A stretch of 64,000 nt of DNA from Peribacillus asahii (GTDB lineage Bacteria; Bacillota; Bacilli; Bacillales; DSM-1321). The position numbers were made by a program, and so were the translations under genes. The notes beneath the pieces were generated by a model. It was not told the origin of the DNA. It worked only from the letters and a program-made list of their open reading frames with translations, and did not search any database. Below are positions 8,733-17,815 of this stretch, piece by piece (within the stretch, counting starts at the first letter, position 1; every line of letters begins with the position of its first letter). The stretch covers positions 1,102,001 to 1,166,000 of the forward strand of contig NZ_CP026095.1 in the NCBI RefSeq assembly GCF_004006295.1, given 5' to 3'.

Positions 8733-9455
8733 TTAAAACATTTCCAATAATGCTCTTTTTAAATCTGCTTGCCAATACTTCCAAGTGTGTGTGCCTTTAA
8801 ATTCTTCATAAAAATAAGGAAAGCCTTTTTGATTCAATAATTGATGCAGCTCTCGATTCGGTTCAATAAAATTCGCACGCTTTCCATCTGTCGTTGGCAC
8901 ATCGGTTTCTTCTGTCCCAATTACATGATACAGCTCTAACAGATGAGGCTCCTCGAAATTTTGTACAGCTTTCATAACCGTTTCGTCGACAAGGGGCGAC
9001 TGCATAATGACTTTGCCAAACGTATGTGGATACTTCAATGCTGTTAATAAAGAAACCGTTCCCCCAAGTGAATCACCGATAAGCGCGCGACCGTATCCCA
9101 TTTGATAAGTAGGAAACTCTGCATCTAAAAATGGAACAAGTTCATGTGCTAAGAAGCGAACATATGCCTCATGCTGCTCTCCATCTGGATGATATTTACG
9201 TCTGCGGTCAAAGCGATCTTGATAAGGGATTCCAACAATAATAATCTGTTCAATCTCATCATTGGATAAAAGCTCATCGGCTACGCGTCCAATTTTCCCC
9301 ATTTGAAAATAATCGCGTCCGTCCTGTGCGATAACGAGCGTATACTTATATAATGGAGAGAAATTGAAAGGCAAGTAGACGAGCAGTTCGATTTCTTCCG
9401 ATAATGCCTCGCTTTTGAATCTATATTCTTTAATCGTTCCTCGCTGTGTACTCAT
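8733..9455 (-). CDS. yjcH: Esterase, YjcH type (alpha/beta hydrolase, IroE/Fes-like)
   Basis: This 240-residue cytosolic protein is an alpha/beta hydrolase of the esterase D-like family. The nucleophile elbow is visible as ALIGDSLGGTVSLL near residue 128, and the C-terminal GTHTWKYWQADL supplies the catalytic His. The substrate is uncertain; related enzymes hydrolyse short esters or siderophore esters. In B. subtilis yjcH follows yjcF and yjcG, as here. It has its own upstream region after an 80 bp gap and a ribosome binding site. Confidence 0.82.
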   Translation of the reverse strand: MSTQRGTIKEYRFKSEALSEEIELLVYLPFNFSPLYKYTLVIAQDGRDYFQMGKIGRVADELLSNDEIEQIIIVGIPYQDRFDRRRKYHPDGEQHEAYVRFLAHELVPFLDAEFPTYQMGYGRALIGDSLGGTVSLLTALKYPHTFGKVIMQSPLVDETVMKAVQNFEEPHLLELYHVIGTEETDVPTTDGKRANFIEPNRELHQLLNQKGFPYFYEEFKGTHTWKYWQADLKRALLEMF

Positions 9456-9626
9456 GTATCAGCACTCCTATAATAAAAAATAATCGACCAATGTACGTGG
9501 TTATTTTAGCATAAAAGAGCTTGTCATTTCTCGTTAAATGATTAAGAACCATGCTCAGAAAAAGTAAGGCAGCTCTCCATATAGTGATATAATGGAAGGC
9601 ATAACTCAAGTTGGGAGCGGAATAAC

Positions 9627-10184
9627 ATGACAGCAAAACGCGTACATAGTAGAGAAGTAACGAAAGCAGCAAGAGAGGCGTTATTAGAACGAGGGGTAAG
9701 CATTGAGGCGATTGCTGAAATTGTCTACGAAATGCAGATACCCTATAACCATGATTTAACATTAGCAGATTGTATAGATAGCGTGGAACGCGTGCTTTTA
9801 AAAAGAGAAATGCAGCATGCCATTCTCGTTGGCATTGAGCTGGATCGACTGGCAGAACAAAAGAAATTATCGGAGCCGCTGCAATCGATTATTGAATCGG
9901 ATGAAGGATTATTCGGAGTGGATGAAACGCTTGCCTTTGGAGCAGCACTTTCGTACGGGAGTATTGCCGTGACAACATTTGGCCATTTAGACAAAAAGAA
10001 ATTAGGCCTTATTAAAGAACTCGATACGAAAGCGGAAGGTAAGGTCCATACGTTCTTAGATGATTTAATCGGGAGCATTGCTGCTAACGCTGCCTCTAGA
10101 CTCGCTCACCGCATTAGAGATGAGGAAGATGGCATATTGAAAGGTGAGAAAGCGGTTAGTACAGAAAAGGAATTAATCGGATAG
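9627..10184 (+). CDS. Phosphatidylglycerophosphatase A family protein
   Basis: The 185-residue protein matches the Gram-positive PgpA-related family: N-terminal REVTKAAREALLERGVSIEAIAEIVY and the acidic C-terminal HTFLDDLIGSIAANAASRLAHR. It resembles B. subtilis YutG. Family members are assigned to dephosphorylation of phosphatidylglycerophosphate or to related roles, but this soluble subfamily lacks the membrane helices of E. coli PgpA, so function is uncertain. It is transcribed alone; the preceding sequence has a TATAAT-like element and GGGAGCGG ahead of the ATG. Confidence 0.78.
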   Translation: MTAKRVHSREVTKAAREALLERGVSIEAIAEIVYEMQIPYNHDLTLADCIDSVERVLLKREMQHAILVGIELDRLAEQKKLSEPLQSIIESDEGLFGVDETLAFGAALSYGSIAVTTFGHLDKKKLGLIKELDTKAEGKVHTFLDDLIGSIAANAASRLAHRIRDEEDGILKGEKAVSTEKELIG

Positions 10185-10340
10185 AGGGAAGAAGCTGTTT
10201 GAAAGTTCTACTTTTAGACAGCTTTACTTTTTATAGTGACCACTAATCTTGCCAATCCACTATTTAAGCCAATAGGTAGAGTTCATTTAGTTGACTTTTG
10301 ATTAATTGTTTATATAATAGAAGATAGATAGTATACATAC

Positions 10341-10413
10341 GATCTGTTAGCTCAGTTGGGAGAGCATCACCTTGACAGGGTGGGGGTCGGGGGTTCAAGT
10401 CCCTCACAGGTCA
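10341..10413 (+). tRNA. tRNA-Val (anticodon GAC)
   Basis: The sequence folds as a cloverleaf: acceptor GATCTGT with ACAGGTC, a D-arm with AGTTGGGA, an anticodon stem CACC/GGTG enclosing TTGACAG, hence anticodon GAC, and a T-arm with TTCAAGT. CCA is not encoded. The 3' half is the left attachment site of the island to the right. Confidence 0.9.
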
Positions 10414-10422
10414 TCATTTAAA
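10372..10422 (+). repeat. Left attachment repeat (attL) within tRNA-Val
   Basis: A 51-bp stretch from the tRNA anticodon loop through the acceptor end and nine bases of flank recurs at 24838-24887 with a single G missing. Direct repeats of a tRNA 3' end that bracket an integrase gene are the classic product of site-specific island integration. The tRNA remains intact on this side. Confidence 0.88.
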
Positions 10423-10600
10423 CAAGGCTCAAATCCTTTTGTATCAAGGGTTTGGGCTTTTTCTTTGTTTACTGATATATCCATTTTATCCCTGCATTTT
10501 TATACATTGCACAAATACTGCACAGAAACTGCACGAGGCTGTCACTTTGTTTTACAGTCATAAGGATTCCATTGTTTATTTTTATGTGCTTTTTTGTCCG

Positions 10601-11347
10601 TTATGTCCAGAAGCGATCCTCAAATCGATTGGCTGTTTTCTTTTGCATTTCTTCATTTGTATGCGAGTAGATATCAAGTGTAATTCCTACTCTGGCATGT
10701 CCTAAACGTTCGCTCACCACTTTGGGGTTTTCGCCTATTCGCATCAAAATCGTAGCATGAGTATGTCTCAAATTGTGAAAAGGAATATCAGGAACGTTTG
10801 CTTTCTTCGTAAGAGCTTTAAACTTACGAATGAGATTTCGTGGTTCAAGATAACCGCCAGCTTTTGATGCAATGACTAAACCTAGTTTATTGAGTGCTTG
10901 TTTCTCTCTATATCTAACCAAAGCCCCTTGTACGCTAGCTGATAAATACACGTCACGCCGTGAATGAGAAGTTTTTACTTCTTTTACGAATAAACCTTTT
11001 GCTTTTGTACGGGCTAAGGATTCTTCTACGTGTATAACTCCTTTGTCTAAGTCGACGTTTTTCCATCTTAAAGCGAGAATTTCTCCTCGCCTCATGCCTG
11101 TAAAGATAGCTAATAGGAAAGGGACAAGCTCGTTTTCTTGCTCACAAACTTCTAGAAAAGCCCTGGCTTCTTCTAATGTCCATATTTGCTTAGGCGTTTT
11201 ATGGATAGAGGGAGGGGAAGCATCTTTAGCCGGATTATTCTTGATTAATCCCCACTTCACAGCCTTCTGCAAGGCTTTAGATAAAAGATTGTGTATTTTC
11301 TTTACAGTCGCATTGGCCAATTCCTCGTTTAACTTTTGAGTATACAA
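10601..11347 (-). pseudogene. int: Tyrosine recombinase (integrase), 5'-truncated
   Basis: The remaining 248 residues contain the end of the core-binding domain and a complete catalytic domain: FTGMRRGEILALRW (first catalytic Arg), HNLRHTHATILM (His-x-x-Arg), LGHARVGITLDIYSH (second His and nucleophile Tyr). Full-length phage integrases of this type have about 370-390 residues, so roughly 120-140 N-terminal residues are missing. The frame begins with a TTG that is probably an internal Leu codon. Sequence just beyond 11347 belongs to an IS1595-family relic, which apparently replaced the 5' end. It points toward the tRNA-Val attachment site, as expected for an island integrase. Confidence 0.88.
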
Positions 11348-11877
11348 TTGAAGGTAAGAAAATATTACGTACCGAAAACCTCGAAAAAGAGGAGGTTCAG
11401 CTTCGAAAAGAGGTATATCTAAAGAACAAATATGTGTGGTCGTTGCTCACGATAGAAATGGTCAAATTCTTTCAGAAGTGCTGGTAAAGGGCGTATAACA
11501 GCTCTTGAAATTGATGCTGTACTGGGTGATTATTTAGATGAGTCTGCTTTGTTATGTACGGATACAGCGACAAACTACAAAAATTTGCTGCTATAAAGGG
11601 GTTAAAACACGAAGCTATTAATGCACGTAACAAAGAATATGTTCGTCAACAAATCTATCACATCCAACACGTAAACAGTTATCACCGAAGATTAAAAGAC
11701 TGGATGGAAAGATTCAATGGGGTAGCGACAAAATATATGAATAGCTATTTAGTATGGCATCGTTTCTTAGAATTAAATAAGAAATTACCTTATAAAGAGA
11801 ATACAAATGAAATGTTGTTAGGTATCTGTAAAAAAACAAATTTTATAACTGTAATGGATATTAGAAATTTCAACTAA
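11348..11877 (+). pseudogene. IS1595-family (ISXO2-like) transposase relic
   Basis: Pieces of an ISXO2-like DDE transposase are recognisable in more than one frame: an upstream part reading VVVAHDRNGQILSEVLVKG and LCTDTATNYKKFAAIKGLK, and an in-frame part from 11554 with HVNSYHRRLKDWMERFNGVA and SYLVWHRFLEL, the typical C terminus of the family. The 5' third is missing and at least one frameshift or stop interrupts the rest. Its insertion or a deletion beside it removed the 5' end of the integrase. Confidence 0.8.
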
Positions 11878-11989
11878 TGACATAAATAGAATTCCGTTAT
11901 TATGTAAATTTAGTTAAAAATATAAAAATAAGAAACCTCTTTATAGAATTGTACGTATATCTATTATCATATTTAGTTGGAGGTGTATA

Positions 11990-12628
11990 ATGGATAACCC
12001 TTATAAGATAGGTATAATTGGAGGAACAGGGAAAGTAGGACGTCATATTGCAACTAATGCAATACAGAAAGGATATAAAGTTCGTATGCTTGTTAGGAAT
12101 CCAGAAAAGTTATTGTGTAAGAATGACAAAATCGAAATAGTGGAAGGACAAATACAAGATATAGAAAATATTCGAGAACTACTTAAAGATTGTAAAATAG
12201 TTATTAATACGTTTGGTCAACCAACCAAAGAGGAACCTATGTATAGCAAAGTAACTAAAAATATTCTTGAAGTGATGAAAGATTTAAACATTAGTCGTTA
12301 TATAGGGGTTTCTGGTGGTTCTCTAACTATTAATGATGATAAAAAGAGCTTTTTAAATCGTTTTGGAGCAAAGATGTTTGAACTTTCGTTTCCAAAAATG
12401 ATGGTAGATAAAAAATTAGAATGGGAAATTTTGTTCAATAATAAACATATCCACTGGACACTAATTAGATTGCCATTTGTAAAAGACAGCTTAAAATCAA
12501 ATTATATAAAGGAAAGCCTTACTGATATGCCTGGTACAAAAATCACCAATCAAGATATAGCTACCTTTATTATTGACCATATAGATAACCCAAAGTACAT
12601 ACATAAAGCACCTTTTATCTCACATTAA
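11990..12628 (+). CDS. NAD(P)-binding protein, NmrA/SDR-like
   Basis: The 212-residue protein opens with a Rossmann dinucleotide motif, IIGGTGKVGRHIATNAI, and has the short atypical-SDR architecture of the NAD(P)H-binding NmrA-like family (B. subtilis YwnB is a recalled relative). These proteins bind NAD(P) and act as reductases or redox sensors; the substrate is unknown. A TTGGAGGTG site precedes the ATG. It lies inside the tRNA-Val island and is followed by a terminator, so it is a single cargo gene. Confidence 0.8.
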   Translation: MDNPYKIGIIGGTGKVGRHIATNAIQKGYKVRMLVRNPEKLLCKNDKIEIVEGQIQDIENIRELLKDCKIVINTFGQPTKEEPMYSKVTKNILEVMKDLNISRYIGVSGGSLTINDDKKSFLNRFGAKMFELSFPKMMVDKKLEWEILFNNKHIHWTLIRLPFVKDSLKSNYIKESLTDMPGTKITNQDIATFIIDHIDNPKYIHKAPFISH

Positions 12629-12654
12629 TATATTAATTGTAAACTATGTTTGTT

Positions 12655-12686
12655 AGAAGAGGACCTATTCTTAAAGTCCTCTTCCT
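12655..12686 (+). terminator. Terminator after the NmrA-like gene
   Basis: GAAGAGGAC pairs with GTCCTCTTC across a loop, followed by a T-rich tract, about 30 bp past the stop codon. Confidence 0.75.
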
Positions 12687-12968
12687 TTAAAATATATAGC
12701 AACAATCTTTTAGAACATAGCCTTTTCAAAACATGCTCTTTAAATTTGTTTACATATTAATATTTATATCACTAGTTTTGTACAGAGATAATAAAACTGT
12801 TTAAAAAAATGTGATTCATTCTATTCAACAAAAGGGCCAGATTGTTGAATAACATGTTAAATTGTATAGTGAAAATTGTGAAGGAATTCACTTAAACTAA
12901 CGGGCAGCATAGTTTAAGAAATTAATTGGGGTATCATGGTAAAATAGAATGATAAAGGGGGAGGTAAA
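12687..12968. other. AT-rich intergenic stretch with degraded repeat
   Basis: No gene is visible. The stretch holds fragments such as GGGCCAGATTGTTGAATAAC and AACTAACGGGCAGCATAG, members of a degenerate intergenic repeat group that reappears near 13.5, 15.75, 17.35, 29.3 and 57.95 kb. Confidence 0.5.
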
Positions 12969-13448
12969 ATGAAAAAAATACTCACGCTATTATTTACAAT
13001 ATTAGTTTTAACGGCTTGTACGGAAGTCACTAAAAATGAAATTACTAAAGAAGAGATTAATAAAGATAAAGTTACTAACAACAATTATAAATTTATTGGA
13101 GAAAGTGAACATTGGAAGGCTGAATATTCTTATAAAGGAACAGAAACATGGGGGAATAATGACGGAACAAAGACTTACTCTAATAAGGACAGTTATGAAT
13201 TTATATTAAAATACAAGGGTTCTTTAGAAGAGTTATCTTCCATGCAAAAACTTGAATACTCTTTTAAAACACTTACAAGTAGTGGGGAAGCAACAGAGGA
13301 ATTTACTGACCCTCCTAAAGAATTAATATTTACTTCTAAAGGAAGTTCAGAAGGTGGGGCAAAAGTAAATGAAGATGAAGTTATACAAGTAAATGTAAAA
13401 TGGGACGAATTTGAAGAGTCATTTGAACTGTATAATAAAAATAAGTAG
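12969..13448 (+). CDS. Putative lipoprotein, island cargo
   Basis: The 159-residue protein has a lipoprotein signal peptide with lipobox LTAC, Cys at residue 17, then a Lys/Glu/Asn-rich linker and a beta-rich C-terminal domain (residues 45-155). It should be anchored to the outer face of the cell membrane. I do not recognise the domain. A GGGGGAGG site precedes the ATG. Its neighbours are an NmrA-like gene and an IS110 element, so context gives no function. Confidence 0.7.
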   Translation: MKKILTLLFTILVLTACTEVTKNEITKEEINKDKVTNNNYKFIGESEHWKAEYSYKGTETWGNNDGTKTYSNKDSYEFILKYKGSLEELSSMQKLEYSFKTLTSSGEATEEFTDPPKELIFTSKGSSEGGAKVNEDEVIQVNVKWDEFEESFELYNKNK

Positions 13449-13506
13449 ATTTGATGAACAAACGGGTTGTTTTATTGTGATAACGATTTTCAACAAACGG
13501 GCGCGA

Positions 13507-13539
13507 TTGTTCAATTAGAGCAATCGCTTCTTGTGCTAA
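13507..13539 (+). repeat. 33-bp dispersed repeat, copy 1
   Basis: A 33-base stretch starting TTGTTCAATTAGAGCAATCG is identical to one at 57949-57981. Flanking bases differ. It belongs to a wider family of degenerate intergenic elements in this window. Confidence 0.8.
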
Positions 13540-13610
13540 ACCAGCTAATAGTTTGTCAATATTTTTCAATAAAAAATTAAAATCATAGATGATATACTAA
13601 AAAAGTGTAT

Positions 13611-13661
13611 ACTAAATAACCTTCCGTTTTCTCTCGAATGGAAAGTTTTGAGTTATTTAGT
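13611..13661. repeat. Hairpin at the 3' side of the IS110 element
   Basis: ACTAAATAAC and GTTATTTAGT form a 10-bp outer stem with an inner CTTCC/GGAAAG stem. It sits 12 bp beyond the transposase stop codon. It may be the transposase terminator or part of the right end of the insertion element. Confidence 0.65.
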
Positions 13662-13673
13662 TAGACATAGTTT

Positions 13674-14909
13674 TTAAGCTATATCTTGGAAAGTTGTTTT
13701 ATTTTTTAATAGGGCATAAATCCAATGTAAGAGCTTATTTACACAAGCAATAATAGCCACTTTAAAAGGTTTTCCTTCTTCACGCTTTTTATCGTAATAC
13801 TCACGCATTTTTTTGTTGCGAGGGATGATTTCATCAGTCGTTTTCTTCTTGCGACAATCACGAATGGCACAACGAACTGCCATATATAATGCATGGCAAA
13901 GCCTACTAGATCCTCGTTTTGTGATTCGATTTTTGGTGGCTGTAAACTTACCGGATTCGAATACACTAGGATCCACTCCAGCGAAAGCCACAAGCTTTTT
14001 AGGATTATTAAATCGATCTATCTCCCCAACTTCAGAAATAATCGTTGCCGCGATCTTTTCTCCAATGCCTGGGATAGATTTGATAATAGTATATTCTTCA
14101 ATTTCTTTAGCGAGAGCGTCTATCTCTGTCTCTAACTTTGATAGATGCTCTTTGTACTGAAGAAGAATATTTATATACATACCTAGGCTTAAAATATGAC
14201 TCTGATAAACGGTCTTTTCAAAAGGGTTACGGGCTGCCGCAGCTTTAAGCTGAATGGCTTTTTCATTTGCCCATTTGATGGATCTACTCTTACATAACTC
14301 AAATATCTTGTCTGTAATGGCTTCTTCACTTGCCTTCAGAATGTCTTCTGAAGAAGGAAACTCTGAAAGAGTTAAGAGTGACACCACAGAATATAAATCT
14401 CCAAAAACCCCTTTATATTCAGGAAACACTTGTTCAAACACTGTCTGAAATTGCAGCTTTGTTTGGATCATTACGCCAGTTATATTTTCATGTTGTCGTG
14501 TAAGATTTCGAAGGTTCAATAACTGAATACCACGCTTTTTATATGGCTCTAACTCCTCTTTATAGAACAACTCACAGAGAAGATAGGCATCTATGGCATC
14601 TGTCTTTACTTTTCTTAAACTTGAACTTCTTGCTTTGTATGAAATTAATGGATTAATAATAATCAATAAATATCCTCGTTCTTCCAAGTAATGAACGACA
14701 GGAGCTTGGTAATGCCCAGTAGCCTCTAAAACTATTGAAGGTTTCTTACCAGCCTCTTTTTTCACATCCTCTAGAAACGTTACAAGGTAACTAAGTCCCT
14801 CAACAGTATGAGGGACTTTAAAGCTCTTACGATATGGTTTGCCCTTATCTAAAAATGCCTGAACTTGGCTTTCCCCTTTTGAAACATCCAGACCAACGAC
14901 TGAATTCAT
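13674..14909 (-). mobile_element. IS110-family transposase, intact
   Basis: The 411-residue protein is a complete IS110-type DEDD recombinase. The RuvC-like N-terminal domain shows GLDVSKGESQV (Asp8), VLEATGHY (Glu62) and KTDAIDAYLL (Asp pair near 104-107). The C-terminal Tnp domain has SIPGIGEKIAATIISEVG, LVAFAGVDPSVFESGKF and ITKRGSSRLCHALY with the catalytic Ser. IS110 elements move through a circular intermediate and are guided by a bridge RNA made from a non-coding end. No frameshift is present, so the element could be active. It is inserted between the island lipoprotein and the grpB-like gene. Confidence 0.93.
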
Positions 14910-15115
14910 TCTACATCTCCTCCTAATCTAGTGATTTGCCAGTAACCCCTAATCCTCCATGCAGTGTCACAGCTTCGCTTGTTATACGAGATCTACGTCC
15001 CAACCAGCCTCAATCATGTTTCTACAAGTAGGGGGCGAACGGTTTAGCTGACGGGGTCAAAGCCCCACGGGCAGTTACGTTCTACCTTGGCTACTGATAG
15101 GATAAAACCATATGA
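14910..15115 (-). ncRNA. Candidate IS110 bridge RNA / structured 5' non-coding end
   Basis: About 200 bp upstream of the transposase start carry no ORF but are clearly GC-richer and more structured than the surrounding island. Visible stems include GGGG-TCAAA-CCCC type arms near 15053-15070. In IS110-group elements the bridge RNA, with target- and donor-binding loops, is encoded in this position. The assignment follows from position and structure; no covariance model was run and the loops were not matched to flanks. Confidence 0.5.
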
Positions 15116-15120
15116 AAAAT

Positions 15121-15146
15121 GGTCAACCAGAAATAACTGGCTGACC
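15121..15146. repeat. Hairpin beside the IS110 left end
   Basis: GGTCAACCAG and CTGGCTGACC form a 10-bp stem with one mismatch and a 6-nt loop. It may be an old terminator or mark the target side of the IS110 insertion. Confidence 0.6.
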
Positions 15147-15213
15147 TTATAATACGAATGGGCAGTAGAGTTGAACAAGGAGAGTTTTTTCTAATTGAGG
15201 TAGGGGGAAAAGA

Positions 15214-15726
15214 ATGGATAAGGAAATAACAATTGAAGACTACAACTCAAATTGGTCCAAACAATTTAAAGAAGAAAAAGTTAAACTAAAGGAAATTTTA
15301 GCTGACAAGGCTATATCTATTGAACACATAGGAAGTACATCTGTTGAAGGGTTAGGTGCTAAACCTATTTTAGATATTGCTATCGGAGTAAATGATTTAG
15401 AGGTAGTTGGCGAATTCATTGAGCCTTTAAAACAAATAGGATATGAATTTGTTTATCATAAAGAACTTCCTGAAAGACGTTTCTTCAGAAAGGGACAATG
15501 GAGAGCTGGTACACATCATTTGCATTTTTATCAATTTGAAGGAGAACATTGGAACAATCAAATTTTGTTCAGAAATTATTTAAGAAATAATCCTGATGTT
15601 TTAAAAGAATATCACCAATTAAAGGTTGATTTGGCAAAAAAGTTTCGTTTTGATAGAGTTTCTTATACTGAAAATAAAGATCCTTTTATCCAGAATGTAT
15701 TACAAAAAGCCAAAAAAGAAGAATAA
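15214..15726 (+). CDS. GrpB/UPF0157 family protein
   Basis: The 170-residue protein has the GrpB nucleotidyltransferase-like signature: IEHIGSTSVEGLGAKPILDIAIGV near residue 37, HHLHFYQFEGEHWNNQILFR and the C-terminal YTENKDPFIQ. GrpB proteins share the polymerase-beta-type fold (GS and DxD-like DIAIG), suggesting nucleotidyl transfer to an unknown acceptor. It is preceded by GGTAGGGGG and stands alone in the island. Length matches the family. Confidence 0.85.
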   Translation: MDKEITIEDYNSNWSKQFKEEKVKLKEILADKAISIEHIGSTSVEGLGAKPILDIAIGVNDLEVVGEFIEPLKQIGYEFVYHKELPERRFFRKGQWRAGTHHLHFYQFEGEHWNNQILFRNYLRNNPDVLKEYHQLKVDLAKKFRFDRVSYTENKDPFIQNVLQKAKKEE

Positions 15727-16082
15727 CTGGCATTAATTTTTATTGTGCTAACGGGGGCTTTACTTCAAGAACAGGATTGTCCATAGACGGTCTTTTTTTA
15801 ATGCTTTTAAGTGGCACACTCTATCGTCGCGCACTTTAGATCCCTACTGAACTAAAGTGCGCGATATCCCATTGGGCAAAGTAGCACCAACTAAGATGTT
15901 CAACATGAGAGAACGGCTGCTATCATTTATGTTGGTTTATGATAGTCTTATGAAATGGTTCTTGTTCAACTAACTTGACAGAATAGTTTAAGAACATCGT
16001 ATAAAGAAATCATAAAAGATACCCTTTTTAAGACTCAAATATGATAGTATAGAACATAATAAAATATTAAGTATACTCGGAG
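15727..16082. other. Intergenic region with degraded repeats
   Basis: No gene is supported. Pieces resembling the GTGCTAACGGG repeat group occur near 15748. The right end contains a TATAGTA-like element before a long hairpin, so the antiporter promoter is probably in 16030-16075. Confidence 0.45.
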
Positions 16083-16130
16083 GAGCCTGTCACCAAGGGA
16101 TTATTATGCCCTTGGTGACAGGCTCTTTTT
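16083..16130 (+). terminator. Perfect 17-bp hairpin with T-run in the antiporter leader
   Basis: The arms at 16083-16099 and 16109-16125 (GAGCCTGTCACCAAGGG and its complement) pair without mismatch around a 9-nt loop and are followed by five T. It looks like a strong intrinsic terminator, yet it lies about 50 bp upstream of the antiporter start, so it either insulates the gene or acts as an attenuator. The arms resemble the GCCTGTCCCC palindromes found elsewhere in the window. Confidence 0.85.
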
Positions 16131-16180
16131 GTGTTTTTTACAGATTTAAACAAATTATAAACAAAGAAAGGTGGAGTCAA

Positions 16181-17335
16181 ATGTTGTTAATCCTTCAATT
16201 AGTGATTATTTTAGTTGCTTCCAAAATAGCTGGAAGTTTAAGTGTGAGGTTGGGACAACCTTCAGTTCTTGGTAAACTTTTAATTGGAATTGTACTTGGA
16301 CCATCGGTTTTAGGACTCGTAAATGAGAACGAAACCTTGGCAGAGTTTAGTCAAATCGGTGTCATACTGCTAATGTTTATTGCGGGGTTGGAAACAGACG
16401 TTGATGAATTCAAACGAACTGGTAAAGCCTCTACATTGGTGGGGTTTGGTGGAAGTATTGTTCCACTTGTTTTAGGATATTTTGCAGGTGTCGTATTAAA
16501 TCTAACTACAATGGAATCCTTATTTTTAGGGCTATTGCTTTCTGCTACAAGTGTGAGCATCTCTGTTCAAGCCCTTAAAGAAATGAATCAATTAAAAACC
16601 CGTGAAGGAACCACTATATTAGGAGCAGCCGTTATCGATGATGTGGCAGTTATAATTGCCTTGGCATTCTTAATGAGTTTTGCTGGTGGAGATGTTAATC
16701 TAACAACGGTTATTTTAAAGAAAATATTATTCTTCGCAGGATCTATTCTTGTTGGTTGGAAGGTAGTTCCTTGGTTCTTAAATAAGTTTACATCTTTAAA
16801 AGTAACGGAAACAGTCATTTCATCTGCTCTAATTATATGTTTTACTTATGCGTACCTAGCTGAATACACAGGGGTTGCTGCCATAATTGGAGCTTATATT
16901 GCAGGTGTAGCTATAAGTGTAACCAACTACAAACATGAAATTTTTGAGAAAGTGGAAACAATTAGTTATTCAATTTTTGTCCCTGTATTCTTTACCTCTA
17001 TCGGAATTACTGCTGAGTTTTCAGGAATAAGTGAAAACTTAGGTCTTATTATTATTTTAAGTGTTTTAGCTATTCTTACGAAGTTAGTTGGATCAGCAGT
17101 TGGTGCTAAAGTGGCTGGATTTGGGTGGAATAGTTCATTAGGGATTGGTGCGGCAATGGTATCTCGTGGTGAAGTTGCTCTAATCATGGCAACAATCGGC
17201 TTAGAAACAAAGTTACTGAGCCAAGACATGTTCGCTGTAATTGTTGTGGTGGTTCTTGTAACAACTATTGTGACTCCTCCAATGATGAAATGGTTTTTTA
17301 AATCAAAAATACAAACTGAATCTATGCGTAACTAA
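16181..17335 (+). CDS. CPA2-family cation:proton antiporter
   Basis: The 384-residue protein has about 12 hydrophobic segments and the CPA2 (KefB/NapA/GerN-like) pattern: LGQPSVLGKLLIGIVLGPSVLG near the N terminus and ILGAAVIDDVAVIIALAFL with the ion-binding Asp pair near residue 150. It lacks the C-terminal TrkA-N nucleotide-binding domain, so it is a short Na+ or K+/H+ antiporter. I chose ATG 16181 with AAAGGTGG before it because a longer frame from 16106 would start inside the terminator stem. It is island cargo. Confidence 0.85.
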   Translation: MLLILQLVIILVASKIAGSLSVRLGQPSVLGKLLIGIVLGPSVLGLVNENETLAEFSQIGVILLMFIAGLETDVDEFKRTGKASTLVGFGGSIVPLVLGYFAGVVLNLTTMESLFLGLLLSATSVSISVQALKEMNQLKTREGTTILGAAVIDDVAVIIALAFLMSFAGGDVNLTTVILKKILFFAGSILVGWKVVPWFLNKFTSLKVTETVISSALIICFTYAYLAEYTGVAAIIGAYIAGVAISVTNYKHEIFEKVETISYSIFVPVFFTSIGITAEFSGISENLGLIIILSVLAILTKLVGSAVGAKVAGFGWNSSLGIGAAMVSRGEVALIMATIGLETKLLSQDMFAVIVVVVLVTTIVTPPMMKWFFKSKIQTESMRN

Positions 17336-17746
17336 TAAAATTTTTTATTCAAGTAACGGGGTGCGTTAGCACAATAACTAAAAATCAATTTTTGAAGTTC
17401 TTTTTAATTTTTTGATTTTCAACAATCGGGTGCCATTCTTGAGGAATTGGCGCTCATTTTACATATTAGGGCCAGATTGTGGAAGAATTAGTCGTTAATT
17501 TATTATCTGATTATATAATGTAATTAATGATACTTACCAAGGGTATTATTACAGCAATGTTATACTCCTGCAAATAAGTTGTACTTGCTGTCTTTTATGA
17601 AAAATGCTTAGCCTTGTTCTCCTTTCTTTAATTTTAGAGTGGTGCGTGGTGTGCTTGAGGGAGAACTGATGCACCGTACCGCAACCGTTTGCCTATTGGT
17701 GTGTTTTAATAGTGTAATTTACCCTTGGAGAGTATTCAAAATTATG
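17336..17746. other. Intergenic region with degraded repeats
   Basis: About 400 bp without a gene. It contains repeat fragments (AACGGGGTGCGTTAGCAC, GGGCCAGATTGTGG) and an AT-rich inverted segment around AAAAATCAATTTTTGA. No promoter or RNA was identified until the nik promoter at 17747. Confidence 0.5.
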
Positions 17747-17775
17747 TTGACAATTGTATGTATGCTCTTTAGAAT
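17747..17775 (+). promoter_or_regulatory. Sigma-A promoter of the nik operon
   Basis: TTGACA (17747-17752) and TAGAAT (17770-17775) are separated by exactly 17 bp, a near-consensus housekeeping promoter, 41 bp upstream of the nikA start. Confidence 0.85.
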
Positions 17776-17790
17776 TGATAATGATTTTCA
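17776..17790 (+). promoter_or_regulatory. Fur-type operator on the nik promoter
   Basis: TGATAATGATTTTCA matches the Bacillus 7-1-7 Fur box TGATAATNATTATCA at 13 of 14 defined positions. It abuts the -10 element and covers the likely transcription start, the expected position for repression. The match is better to Fur than to the recalled Zur or PerR consensus. Confidence 0.8.
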
Positions 17791-17815
17791 ATAATGTGTA
17801 GGAGGCACCAATTTT

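Noticed and set aside
13739..14448. Several plus- and minus-strand frames within the IS110 gene
   Set aside because: All overlap the intact transposase frame and show no independent domain.
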